Assembly: GCA_963978545.1 (NCBI GenBank) | Contig: OZ021722.1 | Span: 106,826,442-106,890,441, forward strand | Length of the DNA stretch: 64,000 nucleotides | Source of the DNA: Linyphia triangularis | Lineage: Eukaryota > Arthropoda > Arachnida > Araneae > Linyphiidae | Direction: 5' to 3' | Part shown: positions 23,301 through 33,843 of the stretch, in pieces | Numbering within the stretch: position 1 is the first letter of the stretch | Layout: each line of letters opens with the position of its first letter | The notes under the pieces: generated by a model | What the model was told of the DNA's origin: nothing | The model's input: only the letters and a program-made list of their open reading frames with translations | The model's database searches: none | Program-made: the position numbers and the translations under genes

Positions 23301-26258
23301 AATGCTAACCGACGGAAAGCAAGTGAAAAACATATGTTCAGTATAGAATGGCAAAGAATACAACGGGAATTCGGAAATATTGAATGAACTGAAGTTTACA
23401 TTAAAGGTCATAATATGAACATACGATTGGTTGGTTTTGATTTCCAATGCGCAAGGGCCAAACTGCGCTGAATACGAACATATGATAATATTAGAAGTCA
23501 GATGGGGATTTAATTCAATAATTTAAAATAATTAATGCAAGTGGTTGGCCGAAAGACCATGGACACAATTAGTATATAATTTGAAGAAATTAAGATAAAT
23601 TCTTATAACAATATGTAATTCAGAAATTTAAAAAAAATTATTTAATTAGGGTGCAATGTCGTAAGAATTTGTATTAAACTCAGGTCAACTAGGAATAGAC
23701 CACACAATGGAACGGCAACCCACTAATTAAGGAATATTAAAAAATAATCTTATTTCAGGACTCAGCATCATTTAAGAACTATATATTCTTGAATGGTATT
23801 CCACCATTTATTTTTATTCTACACCAACATCGCTGATCAAACAGGTCTCGAGTTCATAGTTTTTCGCCAATTAATGATGTTTACTTAATTTTCCAAAATA
23901 GAACTTTAATTCAAACAAAAGCGTGGCTTCAAATGAAACACTAAACTATACAAAAGCAAAAACTTGAAACGTCGTCGAGTCTAAAATATGTATTTCAACT
24001 TGTTAGACAGAACGACAACAAATAAAAATATAAAATAAAAACGAACTTCGAATTCACACTTCATTAAATATTTAAGAACGCGCAACAAGAACGAGTAGGA
24101 GTGCACGACGGGAGAAAGGAAGGGGGGGGGGGGGGAAGTAGGCCGAACAGCTATTTAAATCCAACGGTTTGGCAACAAGAATATCCACTCAACGAGACCT
24201 TTCCCAGCCAAGTCCTACGTCATGCATGCCGATGACGTCACCAAAAGGTAGAGGTAGAGACTGCACCCTCCCGTTGCAGAAATGGCAACACGTCGTACAG
24301 TCACAGTTAACTGCTGATCGTTTTTTTTTTGTTATTGTTCGTTTTGTTGCTGTTTTTTCCCATCCGTTTGAATGTGTGCGTTTCTCTGTCACTTTTCCTT
24401 TCCGTTTTTTTGTTTGTTTTTTACCTTCTTTCTCGGCTTATATTATTTTCCGCTGTTCTTTTGCAAATGTAGAATGATGTATTGTTAACATTTAGAAAGT
24501 GAAGATTTATCAAATGTTATTTTGTCGAATGCACTTCACTTTACAGCTGGCACCAAGCAATAGACAACATGAGATTTCGACAGCACTAATTTTGAATGAT
24601 TTTGAGACCTATTCTACTTTTACCAAACACGTTCAAGAGAACCGATGCAAAGTATATTTTCAAACGAATTTTTGATATTGCGATGGCAGTACTGCATATT
24701 ACCTATTTTACGCTAGGTTGCTTTGAAATATACAGAACTTTTACTCAAACCTGAATGAGAAATTCCTTCACTTGACGACACAAATTAAGCCATAAGTTTT
24801 TAAATTATCAGTATTCCAGATTGTAATCGAAATTTTCTCGAATTGATTCAAGATTTAAACGAGCATTACACATTAGTTCTTACGTTCCGCCACTAGGAAC
24901 ATGTACCCGAATTTACAAATACATATTTCAAGAACTCTTTTCAATATAGCTAGACAGCAGGTAATTAACTTTAAAACTGAACTTTCAGGTATGTCTTGAT
25001 TATTGTAGGCAGCCTGACAAAGGAATATCACAATACAGACTTTAAATACGACAAATAATTCTAGGTTTAAAAAAAAATCAATTAGCTAGAAACTATTGAT
25101 GTTCGTTTAAAATAAGCCTTTTCCAGCAGTTCCATAATTCTTAGAATACCACTTCATAACGCGTAAACTATAACAAATTTAATGGATATTTATATTTTCC
25201 CTTGCTGATACTTCTCGAGATGGTTGGTTAGAAGGCTCAGCGACCAATTTTTAAGCACAAATACGGCTAATCAGGCCGGGACCTACAGCTTAAAATGGAT
25301 TCCGAACCACACCGAACATCCATGCCTAGCACGGCACCTTTAGCCTGCGAAGCCAGAGCTCTAACCACACACGGCCATCCGTTGGACGATACCTTTCGGG
25401 TTAGAATAGTCCCAAGTATCCATATATAATTATAGAAGAACACTCACATTCGGACGACACAATATCACTATGAATTCAACGCTGCAAAAGCGACCACTTA
25501 CCGGCTTTCATGCTGGCCGCCGTGGCTTGATCAAACGAGAAGACTCTTCCGACCATGGCGTGCTCTTTCTTGTACCTGGCATCGAAGGGCACTCCCATCA
25601 CCGCGGCCGGCAGCGACTCGCCCCTGGTCAGGGGCGGACGCACCCCAGCGTGCTCTTCCACCACCATGTGGCGTTTGGGTTCTGGATGGGACTCGTCCTC
25701 GTCGCCCCCTCGCTCAGACGTCGACCTTTTACTATTCTGTCTCAGTGGCAAGTGGGGCGCAGGGGGCGGCAAAGGCGGGGGCGCTACCGGGTGCGCCCTA
25801 GGGCTACCCCTCGCCTCGTGATCGCCCGGGTGCGGGTGGAGTCTCTGACCGTTGAATTCTAACATGGCGCGGGCCTGGCGACTGTCGTGGTAACGTTCCA
25901 CCGGTACAGGGGACCGAGACACTGTAGCGTGGGGCGTACCCGGTACACTGTGAGGCGGCGTCAGAATCCCCTCGCCACCGTTCACCTCGTGACTGACTGA
26001 GGTTCGCTGGGCTTTGAACGTCGGTGCAGCTTGGGGCTGCTGTTGTCTCGGGGTGGCGGATTCCTGGAACGAGTGCGCCCTTTTCATCTGACGCGCGTTC
26101 TCCAGAACTATCTCGATGCGGTCGGCCCCCTCGTAGTTGACGCAACCCCGGCACACGGGCTCCGAGAAATCGTGCAGCATGGCCCAGGGCATGCGGGGCA
26201 GGTCGCACAGGTAGCAGTGCTGTCGGTGGCCGCGCGACACCGAAGACATCCTCACCAT
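14738..26258 (-). CDS. IRF2BP-family transcriptional co-regulator, 3 exons, 463 aa
   Basis: The join is 26258-25502, 16633-16379, 15117-14738 on the minus strand: 757+255+380 nt, which is 463 codons plus TAA. What is seen: an N-terminal C4 zinc finger (C15, C18, C36, C39, with the block [13 protein letters not shown] around 15-27 and [12 protein letters not shown] at 35-46); a low-complexity middle rich in P, H, S and T; a conserved [12 protein letters not shown] block near 225-232; an exon-2 block with GNRTVSPPE and QTPMAAL; and a C-terminal RING-like finger (C379, C382, C394, H400, C403, C406, C424, C430) followed by [14 protein letters not shown] and the tail IKKERET. Known for the family: IRF2BP1/2/L are nuclear co-repressors that bind IRF2 and other factors; the C-terminal finger binds partners or acts as an E3-type RING. 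The tail IKKE fits a sumoylation consensus (inference). It is shorter than the human paralogues, mainly in the disordered middle. The start is ambiguous between M1 and M4; M4 has a purine at -3. No other gene is adjacent. It is probably the single arthropod IRF2BP orthologue. Confidence 0.93.
15603..15842. mobile_element. Foldback MITE M3, copy 2 (IRF2BP intron 2)
   Basis: Inverted ends TGAAGGGCCACGGCAAAGAA and TTCTTTGCCATAGCCCTTCA. About 240 bp, non-coding. Confidence 0.72.
15910..16287. mobile_element. hAT-like MITE (CAGGGTGGCCACAAAA ends) in IRF2BP intron 2
   Basis: Inverted ends CAGGGTGGCCACAAAATTC and TTTTGTGGCCACTCTG, with TTCCCTGA repeats inside. A clean 8-bp target duplication was not found; TCGTT occurs near both edges. 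Confidence 0.65.
16379..16633 (-). CDS. IRF2BP exon 2
   Basis: The exon is 255 nt. The acceptor is TTTTTTTCTTCTGCAG, with the first exon base at 16633. The donor is GTGAGT, starting at 16378. Both flanking introns are phase 1, so the exon is symmetric. It encodes the GNRTVSPPE and QTPMAAL blocks, which match a conserved patch of IRF2BP proteins upstream of the RING, and ends in an S/G/N-rich stretch. The open frame runs past the donor into intron sequence, but the reading there comes from a hAT MITE and is not protein-like. Confidence 0.88.
16796..17742. mobile_element. TTAA-target element T4, copy 1, interrupted by MITE M1
   Basis: Ends TTAACACTTTCTCTGCCGAT and GATCGGCAGCGAATGTGTCAA. Without the M1 insertion (16823-17457) the element is about 310 bp and has an inner inverted pair around GTCTGTCCTGATCAGACTGC. 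Same family as 38163-38482. Confidence 0.7.
16823..17457. mobile_element. Foldback MITE M1, copy 2 (IRF2BP intron 1)
   Basis: Ends TAGTCTGAGAGGCGACTGCA ... GTCGCCTCTCAGTCTA. Inserted inside a TTAA-type element (16796-17742). Confidence 0.78.
17747..18154. mobile_element. MITE M2, copy 2 (intact, TA target)
   Basis: Inverted ends TAGTCCTAGCAAGGATCATT and its diverged complement ending CTACTAGGACTA, with arms over 100 bp. It lies five bases from the end of a TTAA-type element, in IRF2BP intron 1. Confidence 0.72.
19070..19793. mobile_element. TTAA-target element T2
   Basis: Perfect ends GGGGGTCCAGTACCGAAA / TTTCGGTACTGGACCCCC, flanked by TTAA (19066-19069 and 19794-19797). 724 bp, AT-rich inside, no open frame of note. 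piggyBac-like by target. Confidence 0.8.
19952..20273. mobile_element. TTAA-target element T3
   Basis: Ends ACACGTTGACTGCCA and TGGCAGTCAACGTG between TTAA sites (19948-19951 and 20274-20277). The TTAA-CACGTTGACTGCCA form resembles piggyBac ends. Confidence 0.72.
20590..21165 (+). repeat. Interspersed repeat R, copy b (IRF2BP intron 1)
   Basis: Shares AGGTAATGAAAGTGTAG, CAGTAACTGCTAAAAA, AAGTATATCGCCAAAA and GAAAGTTGTGCGATGTT with the other copies. Confidence 0.6.
24122..24134 (+). repeat. Example poly-G tract
   Basis: One of roughly twenty G or C homopolymers of 9-20 bases in the window (others near 26571, 26849, 30240, 31740, 32247, 32982, 34143, 34976, 36915, 39029, 46570, 49064, 49977, 50469, 51444, 52759, 59641, 60331, 62200). 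Confidence 0.9.
25222..25380 (-). mobile_element. SINE-B copy in IRF2BP intron 1
   Basis: Reverse-orientation copy of the SINE-B family with a degraded B-box, starting with GGTTGGTTAG and ending in CTAACCACACACGGCC. It has diverged more than the copy at 43005. Confidence 0.6.
25502..26258 (-). CDS. IRF2BP exon 1 (coding part)
   Basis: This exon encodes residues 1-252 plus the first base of codon 253. It ends at a strong donor, GTAAGT, whose first base is 25501. It carries the C4 zinc finger and the proline/histidine-rich linker, and it is much more GC- and CpG-rich than its surroundings. Long frames on the opposite strand here (25470-25862 and 26031-26363) are antisense shadows. Confidence 0.92.
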
Positions 26259-26640
26259 TGGATTCGGAGGAAAATAAAATGTGAAACTAAAAGGAAGAAC
26301 TTAAAAAAATGTGTTGTTGCTGCTGCTGCTGCAATGTTATTCCGTGGCTTCAACGAGGGATAGACATCCGTACGGTTAAGGTTGCGACGGACTAATTGAC
26401 TGCTGCTGGGGCGCTGGAGAGAAGCGAGGGTTGCTGGGAAAAAGGGGCGGGGTGAAATCGGCTCGCCAAGTTCCGCGCCAATATCGACCTGGGAGGGGAT
26501 AACGGTAAACGTTGTTGTTTGTTGCGGTGTACCTGCTGCTTTGTGTGGTATTTTTTAGTCAGCTGGGTTCGGGGGGGGGGGGGGGGGATATTGCTGCAAC
26601 TTAAATGAGCCGTTTTATTTTTTTTCAATATTATAGGTAT
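26259..26640 (-). promoter_or_regulatory. Putative 5' UTR and CpG-rich promoter of the IRF2BP gene
   Basis: A GC-rich segment upstream of the start codon in an otherwise AT-rich window. It has several CpGs, a short CTG/CAG run near 26320, a second GC-rich block at 26400-26480 and a poly-G run at about 26571-26587. There is no clear TATA box at a fixed distance. The promoter call rests on position and composition only. Confidence 0.4.
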
Positions 26641-27207
26641 TATAACCGTTTTTGTTACAGATTGGAATGTTTTTTGTTTTGTTTTTATGACGAGGCGAAT
26701 TTTATCGAAGTTCTAGAAACGGCGTGAGGTGCGTGATATTGGAACGAAAAGAGCACTGTTAGCAATTCGCATGCGTATTCACTGGTAGGAAATTTAAAGA
26801 AATAAAGACGTGCAGTGTCGGCAGGGACGTCGCGAACGGGGGCGGCTCCCCCCCCCCCCCCAAACTTTTAAAAAGTTGGACAGCCGGCAAATTTTCTAAA
26901 TTGTATCGAGTTCTTTCTTTTTTTAAAGTCGATCCACAATAAAATCAAATTGAATAAAAAAAAAAAAAAAAACTTTGAACAAAAAAAAAATATTTAAAAT
27001 ATATTAATGCAGCTTTACCCGAGTTTGACACTAGATGTCTGTTATAGGTAAGTCGGTGTCTTTTTTACCGCCTACATCGATGTACTGCGAACGTAAATAT
27101 TACCATATAAATAAAGGGTGGTAGTCGGCAAATTTCCGAAATTTCATCCTTTCTTTTAAAATGTTTCAAAACATATTGAATAGAAGAAAGTATAAATAAT
27201 TAAAATC

Positions 27208-27395
27208 GCCGACCAAACGGTATAGTGGTTAGCATGCTGGCTTCTAGACCGCGAGGTTGCGGGTTCCGAGTCCCGTGTTTGGCATGGGTGTTTGTAAATG
27301 TGTGTTGGCTTATCTAATGACGAATGTTTCGGCGCATTATAGCCCTCGTGTTGCTGACGGCGCCAGATAATCTGAAAACAACCAACCAACCAACC
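27208..27395 (+). mobile_element. SINE-A copy 5, inside the left arm of the 10-kb palindrome
   Basis: A full-length copy with CCAA tail. Perfect 14-bp target duplication AAATAATTAAAATC (27194-27207 and 27396-27409). The matching stretch in the right arm (near 36.5 kb, reverse complement) has the site without the SINE. Confidence 0.88.
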
Positions 27396-27507
27396 AAATA
27401 ATTAAAATCATCATTAGTATTACAAAAATGTGATCACAATGCAGCCTCAGTTGACGATCGGCAATTTTGGATTGGAGTAAGTGCAGCCTTTTTGGCAGGA
27501 ACATTAA

Positions 27508-28407
27508 GGGAGTATTCTACTGTAGAGGCATGAATTTTGTCTGGTTTTTGAAGCGCTGTACAAAGGAAACAAAAAATATTTTTACCATCAATTTTTTTAT
27601 CATTTGTTTATTGATGTCTTATTATTACATAAAAAAATTATTAAAAAAAAAAAAATTAAAATTGACGAAGTTATGAGCAGTCAAAGTGGGGGGGGGTCAA
27701 AAAAAAAAGAGGGTGTCCTGGCGTGCATTATTCCAACCCTCCTGGTGATCTGAAACATAAAAAACAGACGGATTCTTAATTATTATAGATGCCGCTATCG
27801 TATAACCCTTGGATAAGTTAAAAAAAAAAAAAAAAAAAAAAAATTTAAATGGCGGCAGTTTGAATTTTTTTTTTATTTTTTTCATATTTTTTTAACAATT
27901 CCGAATTTTTAAAAAATACTAAATGAGAAGTTATAGTTTTGGGCAGGGTTCAAGAGATGAAGCGATGTATAGAGAACATCCTCTCCAAATTTGAAGTAAA
28001 TCAGTTCATTAGAACTCGAGATATCCTTACCGCCAGCTCGAAAAAAGTAGTTCCGAGAAAAACGCGTTCAAAGTTTTGAGACAAGTTTTCGACAATTTTA
28101 CCTATAGAATGGTACAGAATACTTACATATTTTTAATCGGCGATTCCTGCTCCATATAAGAATCCTTCCTCTACTTCAAAATGCTCATTAATGACATAAG
28201 TAGGGACTCGGGAACGCCTACCGTCTTTTGTTAACTTGTAGCGGTCGGACCGGAACCGATGCCACGTCACTAAAACGGCTATAACTCATGAAATAATAGG
28301 AATTTTGAAAAATCCTTTTAACGACATATTTTTGAATATCTAAACTTTGAAAGTATGGAAAAAAAAAATTTCGATTTTTTTTCAAAATTCTACAGTAGAA
28401 TACTCCC
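27508..28407. mobile_element. TTAA-target element T5 in the left palindrome arm
   Basis: Ends GGGAGTATTCTACTGTAGA / TCTACAGTAGAATACTCCC, flanked by TTAA (27504-27507 and 28408-28411). 900 bp. The equivalent point of the right arm (near 36.41 kb) lacks it. Confidence 0.8.
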
Positions 28408-28683
28408 TTAAAATAATAATTGGTATCTGCACTGACATCAATTAGATGAGGACATTTGATGTGTTACAATAGATGATATATTTATGGTGCGTCAGATAAC
28501 ACCGCAAAAACCATGATATACACATTAAACGTCATTTACATAAAGTATATAAAGTACGTCATATGAGTTAAAGGTTTTATACAAAATTTCAAAAACCTAA
28601 ATTTTTGTTTACGAAAATTGACCTGCATTTTACAAACTTATTGCTATTAATGTCAAATAGAACTCCATAAATGATGTTATAAA

Positions 28684-29438
28684 CAGGATAGCCATAAAGA
28701 AACTTTGCCGATATATGGACCTCTAGCGACAGTCCCGTTCAACAGATCGAGATAGGATTTCAGGTATAGTTATTCGGAGGTATGAGGTCGGAATTCTGTG
28801 AATTTCAGCAAAATGGCGCTCACAATTACGCCGGCTATAGTTACGAATGGCAACGTCTACTTTTTCCTATCGAAAAATGATCACCGCAAGCGAAAACCCT
28901 AAAGAGCGTTGGAAAGGTACGTGTATCGCAAAAAACGGACGCGTAATGGACGCACAAAATACAGATCTGTGAATGGCCAACAAAAACTTGATCGGAACAA
29001 TGGAGGCCGCTCGCCAAATATTCAGCTTAGAAAACCGATTAAATTGCCTGTGATGGTACTCATGTGAACTTTGGCCTCTGTCAAATACAAATTTTCATCG
29101 TGCGCCTCGATCGCCTTTTTGTTGGCCGTTCGCAGAGCTTTTTTTTTTTTTTTTTGAGTGCATAGTGCTTCCGTGTTTTGTGATACACGTACCGTTCCAA
29201 CGCTTTTTAGGGTTTTCTCATCCGCTGAGAATTTTATAACAGAAAAAGTAGGCGTTGTCATTCGAAAATTTCGAGTGTATGCGAACTATAACCATAACAG
29301 TGAGCGCCATTTGTTGAAATTCACAGAATCGCGAGCTCATACCTCTGAATAACTATACCTGAAATCTCATCTCGTTCTGTTAAACGGAACGGAAGCTAGA
29401 GGCCCATATATCAGCAAAGTTTCTTTAAGACCACCTTG
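28684..29438. mobile_element. Long-arm foldback element in the left palindrome arm
   Basis: Inverted arms of about 320 bp; ends CAGGATAGCCATAAAGAAAC and GTTTCTTTAAGACCACCTTG. Inner arm landmarks are AATGGCGCTCAC and CGTTGGAAAGGTACGTGT. The right arm of the large palindrome has the corresponding site without it (near 35.73 kb). Confidence 0.72.
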
Positions 29439-30397
29439 TAATTCATATATTGAAAATACATTCTCGAAATAGTGCATGCCTCAAGCAAACTGGAAGGCGA
29501 TATCGTATTTAATCCAACAAAATAATCATTGGAAAAGTATTGAAAAGTTTATTATAATACTATCTAAAATTCCTAATTTTTCCCGTGTTCAAATATCTGT
29601 GTCCCGACGTTGTCCTGTACAACCAGGTTCAGTTTATTTTAAATTGTGAGTACCCTTTTAAACCTATTCTCGATTTCACTACATTATACTCTAAATATCG
29701 GGGGGAAATTATCTTTCAGATAAACTAGAGTTTTTAATCAAAATACCTTTAAAAATATTTCAAATTTTATCAATAAATCTCAAACTAGGATCATAATCAT
29801 TCATAATTATCATTTGGGAAAGGGAAATGGGGGAGGGTTTTTGGAAATTTCATGTTGACAGTGACGTTTCTCTTGCTTTGATGATCAAATTGCAACTTGT
29901 TCTTCCTCAAGATCGGAATAAAACTGTAGATTTGAAACCCCCTCACCTTTTCCAAAAAAAAAAAAAAAAAACCACAGGTTTGGATTTTTGTGCTAAAAAT
30001 TCTGATATGCTTTTTGATAGATCTGAATATTTTGTCACTAAATTTGAAGTTCAGTAAGTTGCGAATAATTTACCGTTCTGTATATAAATGATATTATAGT
30101 TTGGTTTAATGCTAAAGTAATCCATTTCATTTATAGTCTCGCTTAAAGAAAAAAAAACTAGCATTTTCAAGTTTACTTTCCTTCTTGAACAAATTATTCT
30201 TCTTCAAAAAACGAGTAGTATTTGCCGAAATTATTGCTGACCCCCCCCCCCCCCCCAAAAAAAAAATCATTAAATTAAATCCATCAATTTTGGTAAAAAA
30301 TATTTTAGTAAGTGTGTATTTGGATATTTACGAAAGAATTACACCTTACTATAAAAATTACATCGTTTATTTAAAATAATTAGAAGATTAACTAAAA

Positions 30398-31187
30398 CTA
30401 GGGGACTTCGCCCCCTGCTCGCTAACGCTCGCCAACCCCCAAACACCTGGCTGCGCTCGGATTGAGCGGCTTTGCCGCTCGAATTTGTGGTTAAAACATC
30501 TTGCTGCGCTCGAATAGGTTTGCCAGCCATAAAAAATGTAACCAAATTTTTATAAATTTAATGTAAGGCCTAATAGAGAAAACACCCAAATTGCAAGTTT
30601 CATAATAGAAAGTTAAATATACTATCCGCCAACATTCTGACTTAAAACTTCATTAGTTATGCCCTTACATTGAAGTCCCAATATCTTTTATTTATTCTGA
30701 TAAGTCGCCCCGTTAGAGAACGACGTCCAACGCGAGGCATTTTCTGGATAGAAATACTTCAAAATAATAATTACTCTAATACAAAAATGCTTCAGAAAAA
30801 CAGAAAAAATCAACTTTGAAACGAAGAGTTTAAAAAGAGCTTTAAAATTAGCAACGGGTTTGTTGTTTACATACGTAAGGATAGCTTTAAAATTAGCAAC
30901 GGTTGGTTGGTTGGTTGAACCCCCGAGCAGCCGGTTTGTTGTTTACATACATAAGGATGTTGCCATTCATATATTCAAAATCATTGAGGCTTTGTAGTAG
31001 CTTAATGATGAAAACTATTGAAATTTAACTAATTAATAAAGTGTTAATAAATTATTTTGGCACGTTTTGGCAAATCTACAGCTTATTTCCTTTAAAATGA
31101 CACCTTGATCATTGAAATTAGTTGAGCCGTTTAGGCGGACGGACTAACCCCAAAAAACGTATTGCCTATCAAATATATAGATGTAGA
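30398..31187 (-). mobile_element. Non-autonomous Helitron
   Basis: Minus strand: the 5' end TCTACATCTATATATTTGAT, then AACGGCTCAACTAATTTCAA. The 3' end is a GC-rich hairpin (GGGGGCGAAGTCCCC) followed by terminal CTAG and a host T. These are the usual Helitron features: TC start, 3' hairpin, CTRR end, no inverted repeats. The start could be three bases further out (31190). It contains an internal partial duplication around TTTAAAATTAGCAACGG and a SINE-like GGTTGGTTGGTT stub. Confidence 0.72.
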
Positions 31188-33122
31188 CGATAAAATGAAT
31201 GGGTTATGGCATAGTCGGGAGAGAAGTGTTCTCTTAAGTTTGTGTTCGTGTGTTTTGTAACTCCGCCCTCAACCGTCTTCCAGTTCAGGGACTCTATTGG
31301 TGAGGGGACATTTCACGAACTGAAACTTTTAGAATCCATGATTTGCGAACCAAAACTTTTAAGTTTGGTTCTTGTAGCAAGTTCGATGGATCTAAGGAAA
31401 TGCATGTCACCACATATGCACTCGAAGTAACTACTTTTAAGAAGTTTCTGCTTTGAATTGCTAAAAAAATTAAGTTTTACTATTAACACACTTTTCAAGA
31501 AAAGCAAAATCTTTTCTTTTTTTTTGGTTAGGAGAATGTGTTAAAAAGTATCTAAAAATTAAATAATTAACAAAACGTTTTTAATAATTATTGTCCTTTT
31601 GCAATGCAATTATATTGTTCATGAGCCGGTCTTCAGGATTATTTGTACGGAGGTGTTAAGGCAACAAAAGTTTTTGTTTAATCCTTGATTTTTTGAAAAT
31701 AGGAATTTTATTTTCTAATTGGATGTTAGTTAATAACTGGGGGGGGGGGGGGCATTAATATTCTGTTTAAATTGATAATTTTTTTTTTTCTCTCGTATAT
31801 TATACCACTTTTTTCTTCTACATTACTTTACTTTTCTAAACAAAGAGGGGAGGAAGTGCAAGTGCATGTTTCTTAAATGTCCCTGACATTGTATCTATTA
31901 TAGAAATTGCAGTGCTTCTCGTAGGAAATTTTCTGTAATAGCAATAGTCCGCCAGAATTTTAAAAAGAAATTTTTTTACAGAATCTGTTTTTTGATCAAC
32001 GTTTATACAATTCGATATTAAAAAGTACCCTATTTGATCAGTACTTTTCATCTATTTAATTCCGTGTTATAGTGCAATTTCCACCTACTTTTTCACGTTT
32101 AATTAATTTTTTCGAAACTGCAATTTGGAAGTTAAAAAAAAAAAAAAGTTATATCGAAATTAAGCACTTGTACTACTCAGGTTACTGAATTGGTTTAAGA
32201 ATGTGGGGAGAAATTCTATCTATCTGCAAGTTATAAATGTCTGCCCTCCCCCCCCCCCCCCTGCCCCAAAATAAAAACGCTTTCAAAAGTAATCTCCTTT
32301 GTTCGAAGAGGAAAGGGTAATTTACTAAAAAGAAATGAAAAATTAAATAGATTTGAATGAACTTTTGCTAAAGTGTGATGGGAATTTACTTAAAATTTGA
32401 CATTAATTACGTAATTATAAAATGCCATAAAATATTTAAAAATTTTTAGACGGTAATTTAAAAATAATTAAAATTAATTGTACATTAAATAAAATAATTC
32501 CCAATTAAATAACAAAAATTTATTAAAAATTAGTTTTTAATTTATAATTATTTATTAATTATTAATTAATCATATATTAATTAAAAATAATGATAGGTTA
32601 ATTTTACATTACTAATAATTAGTTAACAATTTATGAACACCTTAATTTATATTTTCTATATTTACACCGGACATGCCTTAATTTCAGTCGGCAAAAGGAT
32701 GTCTACGCCTCCCCCCCCCCCAACCGAAATTCTTAAAGACGGCCCTGAATGTAGGATATAAATTATTCATACGAACCATAATTTGATATATAGCTTTAGA
32801 TTAATATATCATAAGGAAAGTCCATTTTACGTATTTAAATAATCAAACTTTGAACCTAAACTTTTGCCACATTGCACATCAGTGTGCATTCAATGTACCA
32901 CCTCTAAATAATACTGCAGGTACCCAGGACCATTCGTATTTGGGTTGCTTGGTTTCAGAGTCGTCGCTAAGTATTTTGGTCGGGGGGGGGGGGGGTGTTA
33001 GACATCATTTTGCCAACTAAAATCAAGGCAAGTCTGGTGTAAAAATAAAAAAGGTGCGAATAAATTATTATTTAATATTTATTAATGTGAAATTAATGTA
33101 TAATTAATTTTAATTAAAATAT

Positions 33123-33843
33123 TGTTGCGTGGATGGGTTCGAAAGATTTGAAGCCAAAGCAGATGAAAACTTGCAGAAATTTATTCCAATATAACTCTTC
33201 ACAGATTCTCTTGCAACTCCAGAACTTCTCGTTCTAGTAGACACAATACAGCTCTTTTCACAACAATAGAGCACAAAACCGCAGTTAAAAACTTGACAAC
33301 ACAACTGCTCAAATCGCTGCAAAAGACAATGCAATACAGTTCGCTTTAGAACTACTCTGAATGCTCACTGAAACTCAGTTTCTCAACTCAGTAATTCCAG
33401 TCAACTACTCAGTCAACTAATTCAGTGACTCAAAATCAACTAACTAACTTCCCCGCTTTCTTGGTCAGCCTTATATAGGACAGGTGAATCTTCGTGAATC
33501 TTCTAGAGGTAGATATTTGGAGAACTTTCCAGATCGTAGTCGAAAAGTCATATACATGTACATGGGGACGAAAATTTGGCAACAAAAATTAGTCGTCAAA
33601 ACCGTCGCCAACTTTGCTCTATCTCGCCAATTTGGCGAGATTGCCATTACCATAATGTTAAATGCCCTGCTCCTTGTAAAACTCGCTTCCCAGCGTTACC
33701 TTTGTAAAACTCGTTATCAAGCATCAAGAGACTCATTGCAGGGAAACAAACTATTGCAAGGTCTTATGCGAAATGTACATAAATTTTACTATTTACAAAA
33801 TTAACACTTCGAAATATTTACAAATATACAAAAATTCGTAACA
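33123..33843 (-). mobile_element. Solo LTR, copy 1 (right palindrome arm)
   Basis: The minus strand runs TGTTACGAATTTTTGTA ... CACGCAACA (TG...CA ends). It has a CTATATAAG TATA-like box and an AATAAA before the 3' end, as in U3-R-U5. Target duplication ATAT (33119-33122 and 33844-33847). There is no internal region, so it is a recombined solo LTR. Class (Gypsy or Bel/Pao) cannot be decided from the LTR. Confidence 0.8.

Larger units (their letters stand above)
16634..25501 (-). other. IRF2BP intron 1 (8,868 bp)
   Basis: Bounded by GTAAGT and TTCTGCAG. It carries the nested MITE pile at 16.8-18.15 kb, two TTAA elements (19070-19793, 19952-20273), repeat family R (20590-21165) and a SINE-B copy near 25.3 kb. 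I found no additional coding exon. The stretch 21165-24100 is AT-rich with a poly-A run at about 23161-23180 and nothing recognised, apart from a GC-richer patch at 21310-21530 holding a GTGACGTCAC palindrome. A second GC-richer patch at 24100-24320 has a TGACGTCA site and a poly-G run and could be an intronic regulatory element. Confidence 0.85.

Noticed and set aside
25470..26363. Plus-strand open frames opposite IRF2BP exon 1
   Set aside because: Antisense shadows of GC-rich coding sequence; no start context, domain or splice partner.
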